Source: Saccharococcus thermophilus
GTDB taxonomy: Bacteria > Bacillota > Bacilli > Bacillales > Anoxybacillaceae
DNA length: 64,000 nucleotides
Assembly (NCBI RefSeq): GCF_011761475.1
Contig: NZ_JAASRS010000001.1
Location: forward strand, 2,170,001 to 2,234,000
Direction: 5' to 3'
In this document: one piece after another, positions 20,643 to 30,465 of the stretch
Position numbering within the stretch: the stretch's first letter is position 1
Layout of the letters: the number at the start of each line of letters is the position of its first letter
Made by a program: the position numbers and the translations under genes
The notes under the pieces: model-generated
What the model saw: only the letters and a program-made list of their open reading frames with translations
Database searches by the model: none
What the model was told of the DNA's origin: nothing

Positions 20643-21737
20643 ATGAACAAACGGCTTCAATTATTTTCCGATTGGCTTCAAGAACAACATATTTCATTGG
20701 CGCTCATTACGTCAAGCCCAAATGTTTTCTATTTAAGTGGGTTTTGGTGCGATCCGCATGAGCGGCTGTTAGCACTGCTTGCTTTCCCGGAAGGAGAGCC
20801 GGCGTTGATTTGCCCGCAAATGGAAACGGCGCGCGCCCGACAAACTGGATGGGAATATGAAATTATCGATTATGATGATACAGCCAACCCATGGGAATTG
20901 ATCGCACGGCATGTCCAGGCAAGAAATATCGCTGTCGAGCAAATTGCGGTTGAAAAAAGCCATCTTTCTTTAGAACGCTACGAACAGCTTCATACTTATT
21001 TCCAAGCGCATACATGGCTCAACGCCGAAGAAAAATTACGGCAATTGCGGATGATCAAAGATGAAAAAGAAATTGCTATACTTCGGCAAGCGGCGCAACT
21101 TGCCGATTATGCCGTTGAAGTAGGTGTAAGCGCCATCCGTGAAGGAAAAACAGAATTAGATATTATTGCGACGATCGAATACGAAATGAAGCGGAAAGGC
21201 GTCCGTGAAATGTCGTTTGCCACCATGGTTCTCACCGGCAAAAACACCGCCAACCCTCACGGTGTGCCAGGACAGACGCCTATTCAGCGCGGCGACTTTG
21301 TTTTGTTTGATTTAGGCGTCATTGTCGATGGCTACTGCTCCGATATTACTAGAACCGTCGTTTTCGGTTCGGCGACGGAAGAGCAAAAGGCGATTTATAA
21401 TACCGTTTTGCGCGCGCAGCTGGCCGCCATTGACGCATGCAAGCCGGGCGCACCAATCGGCGCTGTCGACCGAGCGGCCAGAACGGTGATTGAACAGGCA
21501 GGATATGGTCCATATTTTACACACCGCGTCGGTCACGGATTAGGCATTGAAATACACGAATATCCGTCCATGAACGCCACCAATACAATGCCATTAGAGC
21601 GCGGCATGACGTTCACGATTGAACCGGGCATCTACGTCCCGTCTATTGGCGGAGTTCGTATTGAAGACGACGTATTTATTGCTGATGATGGCGTTGGCAT
21701 TTTAACTGCCTATCCAAAAGAGCTTATTGTTGTTTAA
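20643..21737 (+). CDS. Xaa-Pro peptidase (M24 family)
   Basis: A 364-residue cytosolic metallopeptidase with a creatinase N-terminal domain (about 1-130) and a pita-bread catalytic domain. The five metal ligands can be traced: Asp in LFDLGVIVDGYCSDITRT (two), His in HRVGHGLG, Glu in TIEPGIY and Glu in RIEDDV. It resembles B. subtilis YkvY-type Xaa-Pro dipeptidases; whether it acts as dipeptidase or aminopeptidase cannot be told. The ATG at 20643 is six bases after AAGGAAGG. Confidence 0.88.
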   Translation: MNKRLQLFSDWLQEQHISLALITSSPNVFYLSGFWCDPHERLLALLAFPEGEPALICPQMETARARQTGWEYEIIDYDDTANPWELIARHVQARNIAVEQIAVEKSHLSLERYEQLHTYFQAHTWLNAEEKLRQLRMIKDEKEIAILRQAAQLADYAVEVGVSAIREGKTELDIIATIEYEMKRKGVREMSFATMVLTGKNTANPHGVPGQTPIQRGDFVLFDLGVIVDGYCSDITRTVVFGSATEEQKAIYNTVLRAQLAAIDACKPGAPIGAVDRAARTVIEQAGYGPYFTHRVGHGLGIEIHEYPSMNATNTMPLERGMTFTIEPGIYVPSIGGVRIEDDVFIADDGVGILTAYPKELIVV

Positions 21738-21741
21738 CGGT

Positions 21742-21778
21742 AAAAAAGAGCGGCTTTAAAGTAATGCCGCTCTTTTTT
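21742..21778. terminator. bidirectional terminator peptidase/ald
   Basis: A perfect 13-bp stem (21742-21754 with 21766-21778) with six A and six T on the outer arms. Confidence 0.9.
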
Positions 21779-21797
21779 ACAACAATGGACGTTCTCC

Positions 21798-22922
21798 CTA
21801 TTGCTCAAGCAACGCTCTCGCATCGGTATACGACAATCCGTGCGCCTTCGCTACCGCTTCATACGTAACCGAACCGTTTAACGTATTGATTCCTTTTAGC
21901 AATGCCTCATTTTGCAGGCAGGCGTCACGATATCCTTTATTGGCGATTTGCAGCGCATAAGGGATGGTGACGTTTGTGAGCGCCAAAGTAGATGTTCGCG
22001 GCACCGCACCCGGCATATTGGCAACAGCATAATGGACGACTCCATGTTTGACATAGGTTGGATCATCATGAGTCGTAACACGGTCGGTCGTTTCAAAAAT
22101 TCCGCCTTGATCGATAGCAATATCGACAAGCACGGAACCTGGCGACATCGAACGCACCATTTCTTCCGTCACAAGCTTTGGTGCTTTCGCGCCGGGAATT
22201 AATACGGCGCCGATAACAAGATCCGACTGCTGCACCGCTTCAGCGATGTTATACGGGTTGGACATTAACGTCGTCACACGATCGCCAAACAGATCGTCAA
22301 GCTCGCGCAGCCGTTCGGCATTAATATCTAAAATCGTCACTTCCGCTCCAAGCCCCACCGCTATTTTTGCCGCGTTCGTTCCAGCCGTCCCGCCGCCGAT
22401 AACCGTTACTTTTCCGCGGCGCACCCCAGGAACGCCTCCTAATAAAATTCCTTTTCCTCCGTGCGGCTTTTCGAGAAACTGCGCGCCTACTTGCACAGAC
22501 ATTCTCCCTGCTACTTCGCTCATTGGCGTTAATAACGGAAGCGCACCGTTTGCCAATTGTACCGTTTCATAGGCAATGCCGATTACTTTTTTGTTCATTA
22601 ATTCCTTCGTCAAGGCTTCCTCGGCCGCTAAATGCAAATAAGTAAACAAAATAAGGCCTTCGCGGAAATAAGCGTACTCTTCTGGAAGCGGCTCTTTTAC
22701 TTTTAACACCATTTCCGCCGCCCATGCATCTTGAGCGGATGGAACGATCGTCGCGCCTGCTTTTTCATACTCTTCATCGAAAAAACCAGAGCCAATACCC
22801 GCTTCTTTTTCCACATATACTTCATGCCCGGCTTTTACTAATGTCATGACTCCTGCCGGTGTAATTGCCACCCGGTTCTCATTGTTTTTAATCTCTTTTG
22901 GGATACCGATTTTCATTGCCAT
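21798..22922 (-). CDS. ald: alanine dehydrogenase
   Basis: Converts L-alanine to pyruvate and ammonia with NAD, used in alanine catabolism and in sporulation of B. subtilis. 374 residues, standard. The N-terminal substrate domain begins [17 protein letters not shown], with substrate Lys in [12 protein letters not shown] and catalytic His in TYLHLAAE. The Rossmann loop is [12 protein letters not shown] at about 172. AGGAGG lies five bases before the ATG. The 230-base gap upstream holds its promoter region. Confidence 0.96.
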   Translation of the reverse strand: MAMKIGIPKEIKNNENRVAITPAGVMTLVKAGHEVYVEKEAGIGSGFFDEEYEKAGATIVPSAQDAWAAEMVLKVKEPLPEEYAYFREGLILFTYLHLAAEEALTKELMNKKVIGIAYETVQLANGALPLLTPMSEVAGRMSVQVGAQFLEKPHGGKGILLGGVPGVRRGKVTVIGGGTAGTNAAKIAVGLGAEVTILDINAERLRELDDLFGDRVTTLMSNPYNIAEAVQQSDLVIGAVLIPGAKAPKLVTEEMVRSMSPGSVLVDIAIDQGGIFETTDRVTTHDDPTYVKHGVVHYAVANMPGAVPRTSTLALTNVTIPYALQIANKGYRDACLQNEALLKGINTLNGSVTYEAVAKAHGLSYTDARALLEQ

Positions 22923-23100
22923 GAATTCCTCCTAATTGATTTGCTTACTATACCATATCCATTTGTCCAGCAAATGTGAAACCGCCATTATTTATCTTTC
23001 TCCCATTTCCGTACAAATAAACGAGCGTTTTCCTCACACGATCCATGGCAAAACGAAGGTAGAAAAATGTTTTCGTAAACAGGCCATTTTTTTAAAATAA

Positions 23101-23134
23101 AAAATCACCTCATGAAAGCAAACGAGGTGATTTT
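23101..23134 (-). terminator. terminator after the SDR gene
   Basis: A perfect 11-bp stem (23101-23111 with 23124-23134), followed by T-rich sequence on the minus strand. Confidence 0.8.
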
Positions 23135-23149
23135 CTTCTAAAACACTGC

Positions 23150-23911
23150 TTAAGGACGGTAGCGATGGAGAACATTGACCCCTCCGGTGACATCAATCAC
23201 TGCCCCTGTAATCATATCTGAATCTTCTTCACATAAGAAAGCGATCACACGGGCAATATCCTCGCCTGTTCCCGAACGCCCGATAGGAGTTTCCACATCC
23301 TTTCTCGTCCGCGCATAGGCAATCGTTGCTTCTTTCATTTCTCCAACGATATTGCCTGGGCAAACCATATTTGCCGTAATGCCATACTCCGCTTCCTCGA
23401 GCGCGATCGTTTTCGTCAAAGATACTAAACCAACTTTTGCCGCGCTAAATGCGGACCGATGCACCCAGCCCGGGGCATCCGCCGCCCCCTGGAAACCGTA
23501 TGTAATAATGCGTCCAAACCGTTGTTTTCTCATCACCGGAATCGTTTTTTTTAATAGGTGGAAGACAGCGCTTAAATTTCCTTCAATCATCTCATACCAC
23601 TCTTCATCGGTATAATCAATCAATTTTTTCCTCTCAAAAATATACGGCCCGGCATTATTGATCAAACAATCAATCCGGCCAAAGCGCTGCAATGCCGCAT
23701 CGACAAGTGCGGATAAATCATCTTTTTTCGTGACATCCCCACGGACAAACTGAAGCCGGTCTTTGACATGCGCGTACTTTTCTTGCAGCGACCGCACCGC
23801 TGCCTCGTCACTTCGATAATTGACCGTTACCGAATATCCTCTTTCCAACAACAGTTCTGTTACTTTTCTCCCCAGCCCTTTCGCTCCGGCTGTGATGAGG
23901 GCATGTCGCAC
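23150..23911 (-). CDS. ytkK: atypical short-chain dehydrogenase (YtkK-like)
   Basis: 253 residues with a Rossmann fold of the SDR family: cofactor loop TAGAKGLG at residues 7-14 and NNAG at 85-88. The catalytic residues are altered. The position of the usual Tyr in YxxxK is Phe155 (FSAAK, Lys159 kept), and the usual Ser position aligns with Phe140. Normal SDR oxidoreductase chemistry is therefore unlikely, and the FabG-like label often given should be treated with care. A GTG start has GGAGG seven bases upstream. Confidence 0.85.
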   Translation of the reverse strand: MRHALITAGAKGLGRKVTELLLERGYSVTVNYRSDEAAVRSLQEKYAHVKDRLQFVRGDVTKKDDLSALVDAALQRFGRIDCLINNAGPYIFERKKLIDYTDEEWYEMIEGNLSAVFHLLKKTIPVMRKQRFGRIITYGFQGAADAPGWVHRSAFSAAKVGLVSLTKTIALEEAEYGITANMVCPGNIVGEMKEATIAYARTRKDVETPIGRSGTGEDIARVIAFLCEEDSDMITGAVIDVTGGVNVLHRYRP

Positions 23912-24001
23912 ATCTACTCCTCCTCACCTTCACTACTGCTTGTCTTTACTTTAATTTACTATAAATATATGTGAACGCGCATCCATTCCGCTTCAAAAAA
24001 A

Positions 24002-24029
24002 TCATCATGGTGAAACCTCACCATGATGA
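24002..24029 (-). terminator. terminator after the 47-residue gene
   Basis: A perfect 12-bp stem (24002-24013 with 24018-24029), an AACC loop and a run of seven T on the minus strand, starting four bases after a small gene's stop codon. Confidence 0.88.
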
Positions 24030-24032
24030 CAT

Positions 24033-24176
24033 TTATTCGCCAACTTCGCGCTTTGGATCATAATAAAGCTCATCATGATCCACTACACCGCTATGATACG
24101 CATCCATAATTTGTTCGCTAATGGTTTTGATTTCCTCTTCATCATAATACAAATTTTCGTTATGCTTTTTTTCCAT
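24033..24176 (-). CDS. small acidic protein, 47 residues
   Basis: A short gene supported by an AAGGGGTG ribosome site seven bases before the ATG at 24176 and by a strong terminator just after its stop. The product is acidic, starting MEKKHNENLYYDEEEIKTIS and containing the pattern DHDELYYDPKREVGE. There is no membrane segment or recognised domain. It lies between the SDR gene and the universal stress gene, divergent from the latter. Confidence 0.7.
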   Translation of the reverse strand: MEKKHNENLYYDEEEIKTISEQIMDAYHSGVVDHDELYYDPKREVGE

Positions 24177-24288
24177 TTCTTTCACCCCTTGTTCATCAAA
24201 ATGCCATATATACGGTAGTGTCTCATCGCTTGCATGAGGATATACTAATCATAGAGATAGCATTTTTATCCAAAGGGAGTGGAGAACC

Positions 24289-24735
24289 ATGGCGATGACG
24301 TACAAAACGATTGTCGTTGCGGTAGACGGTTCGAAAGAAGCGGAATGGGCATTCAAAAAAGCGGTCCAAATTGCCAAACGCAACAATGCAAAATTAATTT
24401 TGTCGCACATCATTGACTTGCGCGGATTTGCAACAGTGGAAGTACACGATCACACTGTCGTAGAACGATCGGAACAATATGCGAAAGAACTGCTTAGCGG
24501 CTACCAGCAGCAAGCGCTTGCCGCCGGGTTAAACGACGTGGTCATCGATATTGCATTTGGTTCGCCAAAAGTTAAAATCGCAAAAGAAGTGGCGCCAAAA
24601 TACAAAGCGGATTTAATTATTTGCGGAGCAACCGGGTTAAACGCAATGGAGCGTCTCCTCATTGGAAGCGTTTCCGAACATATCACCCGCTATGCGAAAT
24701 GCGATGTGCTTGTCGTGCGAACCGAAAAAGAATAA
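24289..24735 (+). CDS. universal stress protein (UspA family)
   Basis: A 148-residue cytosolic protein of the USP fold. The ATP-binding motif G-2x-G-9x-G-(S/T) is seen as GATGLNAMERLLIGS near the C-terminus, and the first strand TIVVAVDGSKEAE carries the conserved Asp, so it should be the nucleotide-binding class. The exact role is unknown. GGAG lies close before the ATG. Confidence 0.92.
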   Translation: MAMTYKTIVVAVDGSKEAEWAFKKAVQIAKRNNAKLILSHIIDLRGFATVEVHDHTVVERSEQYAKELLSGYQQQALAAGLNDVVIDIAFGSPKVKIAKEVAPKYKADLIICGATGLNAMERLLIGSVSEHITRYAKCDVLVVRTEKE

Positions 24736-24740
24736 AGAAA

Positions 24741-24770
24741 AACACTCCGCGGCATCCGCTACGGAGTGTT
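24741..24770. terminator. terminator between the stress gene and argH
   Basis: A 9-bp stem (24741-24749 with 24762-24770) between convergent genes. The last codons and stop of argH lie within it. Confidence 0.75.
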
Positions 24771-26138
24771 CACTATTTTTTTGGCTTTTTCCAACGCTTT
24801 TCTTACTTCGGAAAACCCTGTTCCGCCCGCGCTGTTGCGGCGGTTAACAGCGGTGTACGGCTTAAGCGCTTCATATATATCTTCTTCAAACAATGGTGAC
24901 GCTTCTTTATAGACATCAAGCGGCAAATCGGCTAAAAATACGCCTTTTTCAATGCATGTCAGCACGAGCTTGCCCACGATTTCGTGCGCTTCGCGGAACG
25001 GCACTCCTTTATTGGCCAAATAATCAGCAAGCTCGGTCGCGTTTGAAAAATCTTGTTTTGTCGCTTTTTCCATCACGTCCACATTGACTTTCATCGTTTC
25101 GATCATGCCGGCGAAAATTTTCAGCGAACCGATTACCGTTTTTACTGTGTCAAACATGCCTTCTTTATCTTCCTGCATATCTTTGTTGTACGCGAGCGGC
25201 GTTCCTTTCATCACGGTCAACAGCCCAAACAAATTTCCGTATACCCGTCCCGTTTTGCCGCGGATTAACTCGGCCATATCGGGATTTTTCTTTTGCGGCA
25301 TAATGCTGCTTCCTGTCGCAAACGCATCATCGATTTCAACGAATTGAAATTCCTGGCTCGACCAAAGAATGAGCTCCTCGCAAAAACGGGATAAATGCAT
25401 CATCAACATGGCGCTGTTGCTTAAAAACTCAATGATAAAATCGCGGTCGCTCACCGCATCGATGCTGTTTTCGTAAATGTCGTCAAATCCAAGCAGTTCC
25501 GCGGTCATATGGCGGTCAATCGGAAACGTCGTGCCGGCAAGCGCTCCTGCGCCAAGCGGCGACTTATTAATGCGCTTTAATGATTCGCGGAACCGCTCGC
25601 GATCGCGCTCTAACATCCAAAAATAGGCGAGCAAATGATGGGCGAACGAGATCGGCTGCGCCCGCTGCAAATGCGTATATCCCGGCACAATCGTCTCGAC
25701 ATGCTTTTCCGCTTTTTCCAAAAGTACTTTCTGCAATTGCCCAATCAGCGCGATAATTTCGGTAACGCGCTTGCGCAAATATAAATGCATATCGGTCGCC
25801 ACTTGGTCGTTGCGGCTTCTTCCCGTATGCAGCTTCCCGCCGACAGGACCAATTTCATCGATAAGCATTTTTTCAATGTTTAAATGAATATCTTCGTAGG
25901 CAACAGAAAATTCCAGCTTCCCTTTCTTCGCTTTTTCCAGCAGGGTAAGCAGCCCATTTTTGATTTTTTCTACGTCTTCATTTGGCAAAATTCCGCATTT
26001 CCCGAGCATCGTCACGTGGGCGATGCTGCCTTCGATATCTTCTTCGACCAGCTCTTGGTCAAACGGGATCGACGCGCCAAACTCGTCGACCCATTCTTCC
26101 GCTGTTTTCGTAAACCGTCCTCCCCAAAGTTTTTTCAC
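24759..26138 (-). CDS. argH: argininosuccinate lyase
   Basis: Last step of arginine synthesis, splitting argininosuccinate into arginine and fumarate. 459 residues. The superfamily signature [12 protein letters not shown] is intact, as are the catalytic-His region [12 protein letters not shown] and [10 protein letters not shown]. The GTG start overlaps the argG stop (GTGA), so the genes are coupled. An AAGAAGGTG site inside argG serves it. Confidence 0.97.
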   Translation of the reverse strand: MKKLWGGRFTKTAEEWVDEFGASIPFDQELVEEDIEGSIAHVTMLGKCGILPNEDVEKIKNGLLTLLEKAKKGKLEFSVAYEDIHLNIEKMLIDEIGPVGGKLHTGRSRNDQVATDMHLYLRKRVTEIIALIGQLQKVLLEKAEKHVETIVPGYTHLQRAQPISFAHHLLAYFWMLERDRERFRESLKRINKSPLGAGALAGTTFPIDRHMTAELLGFDDIYENSIDAVSDRDFIIEFLSNSAMLMMHLSRFCEELILWSSQEFQFVEIDDAFATGSSIMPQKKNPDMAELIRGKTGRVYGNLFGLLTVMKGTPLAYNKDMQEDKEGMFDTVKTVIGSLKIFAGMIETMKVNVDVMEKATKQDFSNATELADYLANKGVPFREAHEIVGKLVLTCIEKGVFLADLPLDVYKEASPLFEEDIYEALKPYTAVNRRNSAGGTGFSEVRKALEKAKKIVNTP

Positions 26139-27343
26139 ATGGTCACCTTCTTTTGATTGTTCACAATGCTGTATACTTTCGTTGGCAATCCGTATAAGGA
26201 AATAAACCCGACGGCTGCTTGATGATCAAATTGATCTTCCGCTGTATAGGTCGCCAGCTTTTCATCATATAAAGAAAATTCCGATTTGCGTCCTTCGATG
26301 ATGGCATGCCCCTTAAACAATTTCACACGCACGACGCCGGTGACGTTTTTTTGCGTTTCTTTTAAGAAAGCGACAAGCGCGTCTTTAATTGGAGAGAACC
26401 ATAAACCGTTATAAATGACTTCCGTCAATTTTTGCTCGATAATCGGCTTAAAATGGGCGACTTCTTTGACGAGCGTTAAATCTTCCAGCTCTTTGTGCGC
26501 CTTAATTAGCGTCATTGCACCTGGACATTCATATACTTCCCGCGACTTAATGCCGACAAGGCGGTTTTCGACATGATCAATGCGCCCGACGCCATGTTTT
26601 CCGGCAAGCGCGTTCAGTTTCAAAATTAACTGTGCAAGCGAATACGATTGACCGTTTAGCGTTGTCGGCACGCCTTGTTCAAAACCGATTTCAATGATTT
26701 CCGGCACGTCCGGCGTATTCTCGAGCGCTGCCGTCAGTTCGTACGCCTCCTCCGGAGGAGCCGCCCACGGATCCTCTAAAATGCCGCACTCATTGCTTCT
26801 GCCCCATAAGTTTTGGTCAATGGAAAACGGGCTGTCAAGGTCGACTGGAATCGGAATGCCGTGTTTTTTCGCATATTCGATCTCCTCTTCGCGCGACCAG
26901 CTCCATTCCCGTACCGGAGCGATAACATCCAAGTTTGGATTTAACGCTTTAATCGATACTTCAAAACGGACTTGGTCATTTCCTTTTCCGGTGCAGCCGT
27001 GGGCAACGGCAACCGCACCTTCCAGTTCCGCGATCTCCACCAATTTTTTCGCGATCAGCGGACGCGATAAGGCGGATACAAGCGGATATTTTCCTTCATA
27101 AAGCGCATGCGCCTGCAAAGCGATGAGCGCGTACTCATTTGCGAATTCTTCCTTCACATCAATGACATACGATTTAATCGCTCCGACTTTTAATGCTTTT
27201 TCCTTTACGAAATCGAGATCTTTTCCTTCGCCAAGATCTAAACAGCAGGCGATGACATCATAGCCCCGCTCCTGCAGCCATTTAATTGCAACCGATGTAT
27301 CTAAACCTCCGGAATACGCCAGCACCAGCTTCGGATTAGCCAT
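26135..27343 (-). CDS. argG: argininosuccinate synthase
   Basis: Joins citrulline and aspartate using ATP. 402 residues. The N-type ATP pyrophosphatase loop AYSGGLDTS is at residues 9-17, with the aspartate/citrulline region [17 protein letters not shown] lies upstream of the ATG. It is first in the argG-argH operon and is preceded by a likely SigA promoter and an ArgR-like site. Confidence 0.97.
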   Translation of the reverse strand: MANPKLVLAYSGGLDTSVAIKWLQERGYDVIACCLDLGEGKDLDFVKEKALKVGAIKSYVIDVKEEFANEYALIALQAHALYEGKYPLVSALSRPLIAKKLVEIAELEGAVAVAHGCTGKGNDQVRFEVSIKALNPNLDVIAPVREWSWSREEEIEYAKKHGIPIPVDLDSPFSIDQNLWGRSNECGILEDPWAAPPEEAYELTAALENTPDVPEIIEIGFEQGVPTTLNGQSYSLAQLILKLNALAGKHGVGRIDHVENRLVGIKSREVYECPGAMTLIKAHKELEDLTLVKEVAHFKPIIEQKLTEVIYNGLWFSPIKDALVAFLKETQKNVTGVVRVKLFKGHAIIEGRKSEFSLYDEKLATYTAEDQFDHQAAVGFISLYGLPTKVYSIVNNQKKVTM

Positions 27344-27377
27344 TTTTTATTCCCCTTTCCGATTACATAAATATACT

Positions 27378-27441
27378 TTAATATAAATAAATATTCAGAA
27401 CAATCTATTACCACTTTATCAGCTTTTGCGCTGTTTTTCAA
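27378..27441 (-). promoter_or_regulatory. argG promoter and ArgR-like box
   Basis: On the minus strand TTGAAA (27436-27441) is followed after 17 bases by TAAAGT (27413-27418). Just downstream, 27378-27398 contains GAATATTTATTTATATT, which resembles an ARG box (TGAATWWWWATTCA-like). The operator match is partial and the assignment is inferred from gene identity. Confidence 0.45.
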
Positions 27442-27530
27442 TAGTTATTCATCAGAAAGTATAAAAATACTAATTGTTGGCTCTTTCCCTTTTTTGTACA
27501 ATAAACGATAAGGGAAAGGATGGGAAAAGG

Positions 27531-27845
27531 ATGGAGCAATATTTTGTTTATAATCAACGGCTTGGCATTCCTTTGCCGAAGTTAGAAAAAGATTGGGAGG
27601 ATTATAGCGAAAAAGAGCAGAACGCCATTTTGCTGCGCTGGGAAACGATTCGCGGCACCATTCCCGACCGTATTGCCAAATTGGAGAAAATCATCAACGA
27701 AAAGCAAGACGAGCTCGGGAACGAAAATGATTTCGAACGCTCCTGCCAATTAAATGCGGAAATCGCCGAGCTCGCCTCGATCATTAATGATTTATGGATT
27801 TGGTATCGGATGAATCAAACAGTATCCGGGCGCATGCATCAATAA
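27531..27845 (+). CDS. conserved small protein of unknown function
   Basis: 104 residues starting MEQYFVYNQRLGIPLPKLEKDWEDY. The middle (about 35-90) is charged and helical, probably a coiled coil (RIAKLEKIINEKQDEL). No known domain was recognised. The ATG at 27531 is preferred because the G-rich stretch AAAGGATGGGAAAAGG lies directly upstream; the frame also runs back to 27474 without a ribosome site. It is divergent from argG and followed by a terminator at about 27970. Confidence 0.65.
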   Translation: MEQYFVYNQRLGIPLPKLEKDWEDYSEKEQNAILLRWETIRGTIPDRIAKLEKIINEKQDELGNENDFERSCQLNAEIAELASIINDLWIWYRMNQTVSGRMHQ

Positions 27846-27965
27846 AAAAAGGAGCAAGTCCTAATTACTGTTTAAGATTCTACCCTCAGTCCAGTAAACT
27901 TGGATCACCGGAAAACAAAATCGCTTTTTGCCGTTTTCTTTTTACACAATTTCCGGGACTTAATA

Positions 27966-28006
27966 AAAAAGAAGGAGAGACAGCGTAAACTCTCCTTCTT
28001 TTTTAT
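27966..28006 (+). terminator. terminator before the acyl-CoA synthetase gene
   Basis: A stem of about 13 bp (27967-27979 with 27990-28002) and a T-run on the plus strand. The 120 bases between it and the preceding gene show no coding pattern. Confidence 0.85.
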
Positions 28007-28098
28007 TCCAATTTTTATTTTTCTAAAATATATTGAATATTTTTTTTATTAATATTATTATTTATATTGATTCTACTTTATGCCGCGGAGGGATACTT

Positions 28099-29757
28099 GT
28101 GACAAACCTAGCAACTTATACTTCGGTCATCGATTCTTTTTCCTGGGATAACGTATTCGCACATTACGATTGGAATCCGTATGAACGTTTCAATGTTGCC
28201 CATGAAGTGTGCGACCGTTATGCGGATGACCCGCAACGCATCGCCTTATTCTATGAAAACCATTTAGGAGAAAAGAGAGCCATTACCTATCGAGAATTAC
28301 GGGATTGGTCGAACCAAATGGCCAATGTATTTCGCAAACTTGGGGTGAAAAAAGGGGATAGAGTCTGCGCTCTTCTGCCTAAAAATCCTGCGCTGATCGT
28401 CTATGCTCTGGCTGCTTGGAAGGTTGGCGCCGTTTATGTACCGCTATTTACAGCGTTTGGTCCGCAAGCGATCGAATATCGGATTAACCATTCCGAAGCA
28501 AAAGTGATATTAACGAATAAAGAACAACGTTCAAAATTACCTTCAAGAGAAAAAACGCCAACATTGGAACATGTTTTTATCATTGACGGGTCGAATAATG
28601 ATAACGATTTACCTTTTTGGGAAACGCTTTCAAAAGAACCTGTCGATCATAAGATTGAAGAAACAACGGTAGACGATTTGCTGGCAATCCAATATACATC
28701 AGGCTCAACGGGGATGCCGAAAGGAGCAATGTGGTCACACAACTTGCTTATTAACATTTATCCTTATATGCGATATGCGATCGATTTGCGAGATGACGAT
28801 GTCTTTTTAGGAGGAGCTGACCCAGGATGGGCTTATGGATTGATCTTTTGCACATTTGCTCCAATGTGCTTCGGTGTGCCGATCGTCTTTTATGAAGGCC
28901 CTTTTAAACCGGAAACCTATTACTCGCTGATGGAAAAATATCACGTAACCAACTTTACGTATGCCCCAACCGCTTATCGCGCGATGGCTGCGGCAGGTGC
29001 GGAATTAATCGGTAAATACCATATCGGCGTGCGCGCGATGAGCTCCGCGGGCGAACCACTTAACCCGGAAGTGATTCGCTTTTTCCAAAAGCATTTAGGG
29101 GTAACTGTCCATGATCACTACGGCCTGTCGGAAACATTAATGCTGATCGGCAATTTCAACGCGGTGAATATGGAAATACGACCAGGCTCCATGGGATGGG
29201 TATTGCCGGGATTTGAAATCGCACTGCTTAGCGATGAAGGAACCCCGGTAGAAGACGGAGAAGTTGGACAAATTGCTTTTAACACCGATTCTATTCCAAA
29301 CGTGTTCAAAGGTTATTGGAAAGAGCCTGAAAAAACGGCGGAGAGATTGATGGGAAGTTGGTTTCTCACTGGTGACCTGGCAACGAAAGATGCAGACGGA
29401 TACTTTTGGTTCCAAGGTAGGGCCGATGATATTATCTCCAGCGCCGGTTACCGTATTGGACCTTTTGAAATCGAGAGCTGTCTCATTGAACATCCAGCAG
29501 TGGTGGAAGCAGCGGCCGTTGGAAAGCCGGATCCATTAAAAGGGGAAATCGTGAAAGCTTTCGTCGTGTTGGCGGATGGCTATACTCCATCGGAAGAATT
29601 GGCGCAAGAATTATCTTTGTTTGTCAAAAATCATTTATCCAAACACGAATATCCTCGTGAAGTAGAATTTGTAACGGAGCTGCCTAAAACGCCTAGTGGG
29701 AAAATTCAGCGTTTTATTCTTCGCAGCCAAGAAATCGAAAAACAGAAAAATGCCTAA
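28099..29757 (+). CDS. AMP-forming acyl-CoA synthetase (acetyl-CoA-synthetase-like)
   Basis: A 552-residue ANL-superfamily enzyme that adenylates a short or medium acid and transfers it to CoA. The P-loop-like motif YTSGSTGMPKG is at about 200, the adenylate-binding motif DHYGLSET at about 335, the hinge region FQGRADDIISSAGYRIGP at about 435, and the acetylatable Lys in PKTPSGKIQR near the end. The GTG at 28099 follows GGAGG by seven bases; the in-frame ATG at 28033 is in AT-rich leader. Substrate unknown. Confidence 0.88.
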   Translation: MTNLATYTSVIDSFSWDNVFAHYDWNPYERFNVAHEVCDRYADDPQRIALFYENHLGEKRAITYRELRDWSNQMANVFRKLGVKKGDRVCALLPKNPALIVYALAAWKVGAVYVPLFTAFGPQAIEYRINHSEAKVILTNKEQRSKLPSREKTPTLEHVFIIDGSNNDNDLPFWETLSKEPVDHKIEETTVDDLLAIQYTSGSTGMPKGAMWSHNLLINIYPYMRYAIDLRDDDVFLGGADPGWAYGLIFCTFAPMCFGVPIVFYEGPFKPETYYSLMEKYHVTNFTYAPTAYRAMAAAGAELIGKYHIGVRAMSSAGEPLNPEVIRFFQKHLGVTVHDHYGLSETLMLIGNFNAVNMEIRPGSMGWVLPGFEIALLSDEGTPVEDGEVGQIAFNTDSIPNVFKGYWKEPEKTAERLMGSWFLTGDLATKDADGYFWFQGRADDIISSAGYRIGPFEIESCLIEHPAVVEAAAVGKPDPLKGEIVKAFVVLADGYTPSEELAQELSLFVKNHLSKHEYPREVEFVTELPKTPSGKIQRFILRSQEIEKQKNA

Positions 29758-29764
29758 TCAGACA

Positions 29765-29798
29765 AAAAAGTGTCCGACTCCTTGAACGGACACTTTTT
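29765..29798. terminator. bidirectional terminator, synthetase gene/moaB
   Basis: A perfect 12-bp stem (29765-29776 with 29787-29798) with A- and T-runs between convergent genes. Confidence 0.9.
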
Positions 29799-29802
29799 GC
29801 TT

Positions 29803-30318
29803 TTATTGTAAATCTTTTCTGATTTCCCGCACGACGTGGCCAAGCTCCGGCAAAATCAGCTTCGTCATCGCCAAACGCACCGCTCCAGATGACCCAGGGG
29901 TGGAAAAGATGGCGGTGTCATTCGCCACTCCGGCAATCGCCCGCGACAAGATTGCCGCCGAGCCGATATCTTCCGTATAGCTCAGCATGCGAAACAGCTC
30001 GCCAAAACCGACGATCTCTTTTTCGATGATTTCTTTGATCGTTTCAATCGTTACATCTCTTTTGGCGATGCCGGTGCCGCCATTGGTTAGCACCACATCG
30101 ATATCCGCCCGCTCGCATCCACGCAAAACCGCGTCGCGAATCGCTTCTTTTTCATCTTTCACGATTTCATAATCAACGACTTCATGACCAGCTTCTTTTA
30201 ATAAATCGATCATTAATTTTCCGCTTTTATCTGTATCTTTTGTTCTTGTGTCACTGATGGTAATGACCTTGCAGTGGACCGTATGCGGGGCTTCTTTTTT
30301 GTGTTCGGCTACGCTCAT
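29803..30318 (-). CDS. moaB: molybdenum cofactor biosynthesis protein MoaB
   Basis: 171 residues of the MoaB/MogA fold, which binds molybdopterin. TNGGTGIAKRDVT is the conserved loop. SAAILSRAIAGVANDTAIFSTPGSSGAVRLA covers the C-terminal active-site region. The ATG at 30318 has AGGTG six bases upstream. In related genomes moaB lies directly downstream of ackA; here the integrative element separates them. Confidence 0.9.
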   Translation of the reverse strand: MSVAEHKKEAPHTVHCKVITISDTRTKDTDKSGKLMIDLLKEAGHEVVDYEIVKDEKEAIRDAVLRGCERADIDVVLTNGGTGIAKRDVTIETIKEIIEKEIVGFGELFRMLSYTEDIGSAAILSRAIAGVANDTAIFSTPGSSGAVRLAMTKLILPELGHVVREIRKDLQ

Positions 30319-30347
30319 ATTGATCACCTATTTTAAAATTTTTTATA

Positions 30348-30386
30348 AAAAAGCAGCCTTCTTTTCATCATAAAAGGCTGCTTTTT
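30348..30386 (-). terminator. original ackA terminator, now displaced
   Basis: A 13-bp stem (30348-30360 with 30374-30386) and T-run on the minus strand. It follows the displaced ackA 3' end by a few bases, so it should be the host terminator of ackA, now 8.7 kb from the gene. Confidence 0.85.
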
Positions 30387-30394
30387 ACTCCATA

Positions 30395-30465
30395 TTAAGC
30401 AATATTCGCCAATCTGACAACATCCCGCGCGATCATGACTTCTTCGTTTGTCGGAATGACTAATA
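30395..30465 (-). pseudogene. ackA: displaced native 3' end of ackA
   Basis: In the minus-strand frame this reads [21 protein letters not shown] followed by TAA, which is the acetate kinase C-terminus. The intact ackA at 39060-40253 ends instead [21 protein letters not shown]. The tail here is continuous with a terminator and moaB, so it is the original chromosomal end cut off when the element integrated. Confidence 0.9.
30420..30465. repeat. attachment-site repeat, moaB side
   Basis: 46 bp identical to 39085-39130. Weaker similarity continues for about 25 bp toward moaB, as expected if both are alleles of the ackA 3' end. Confidence 0.88.
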
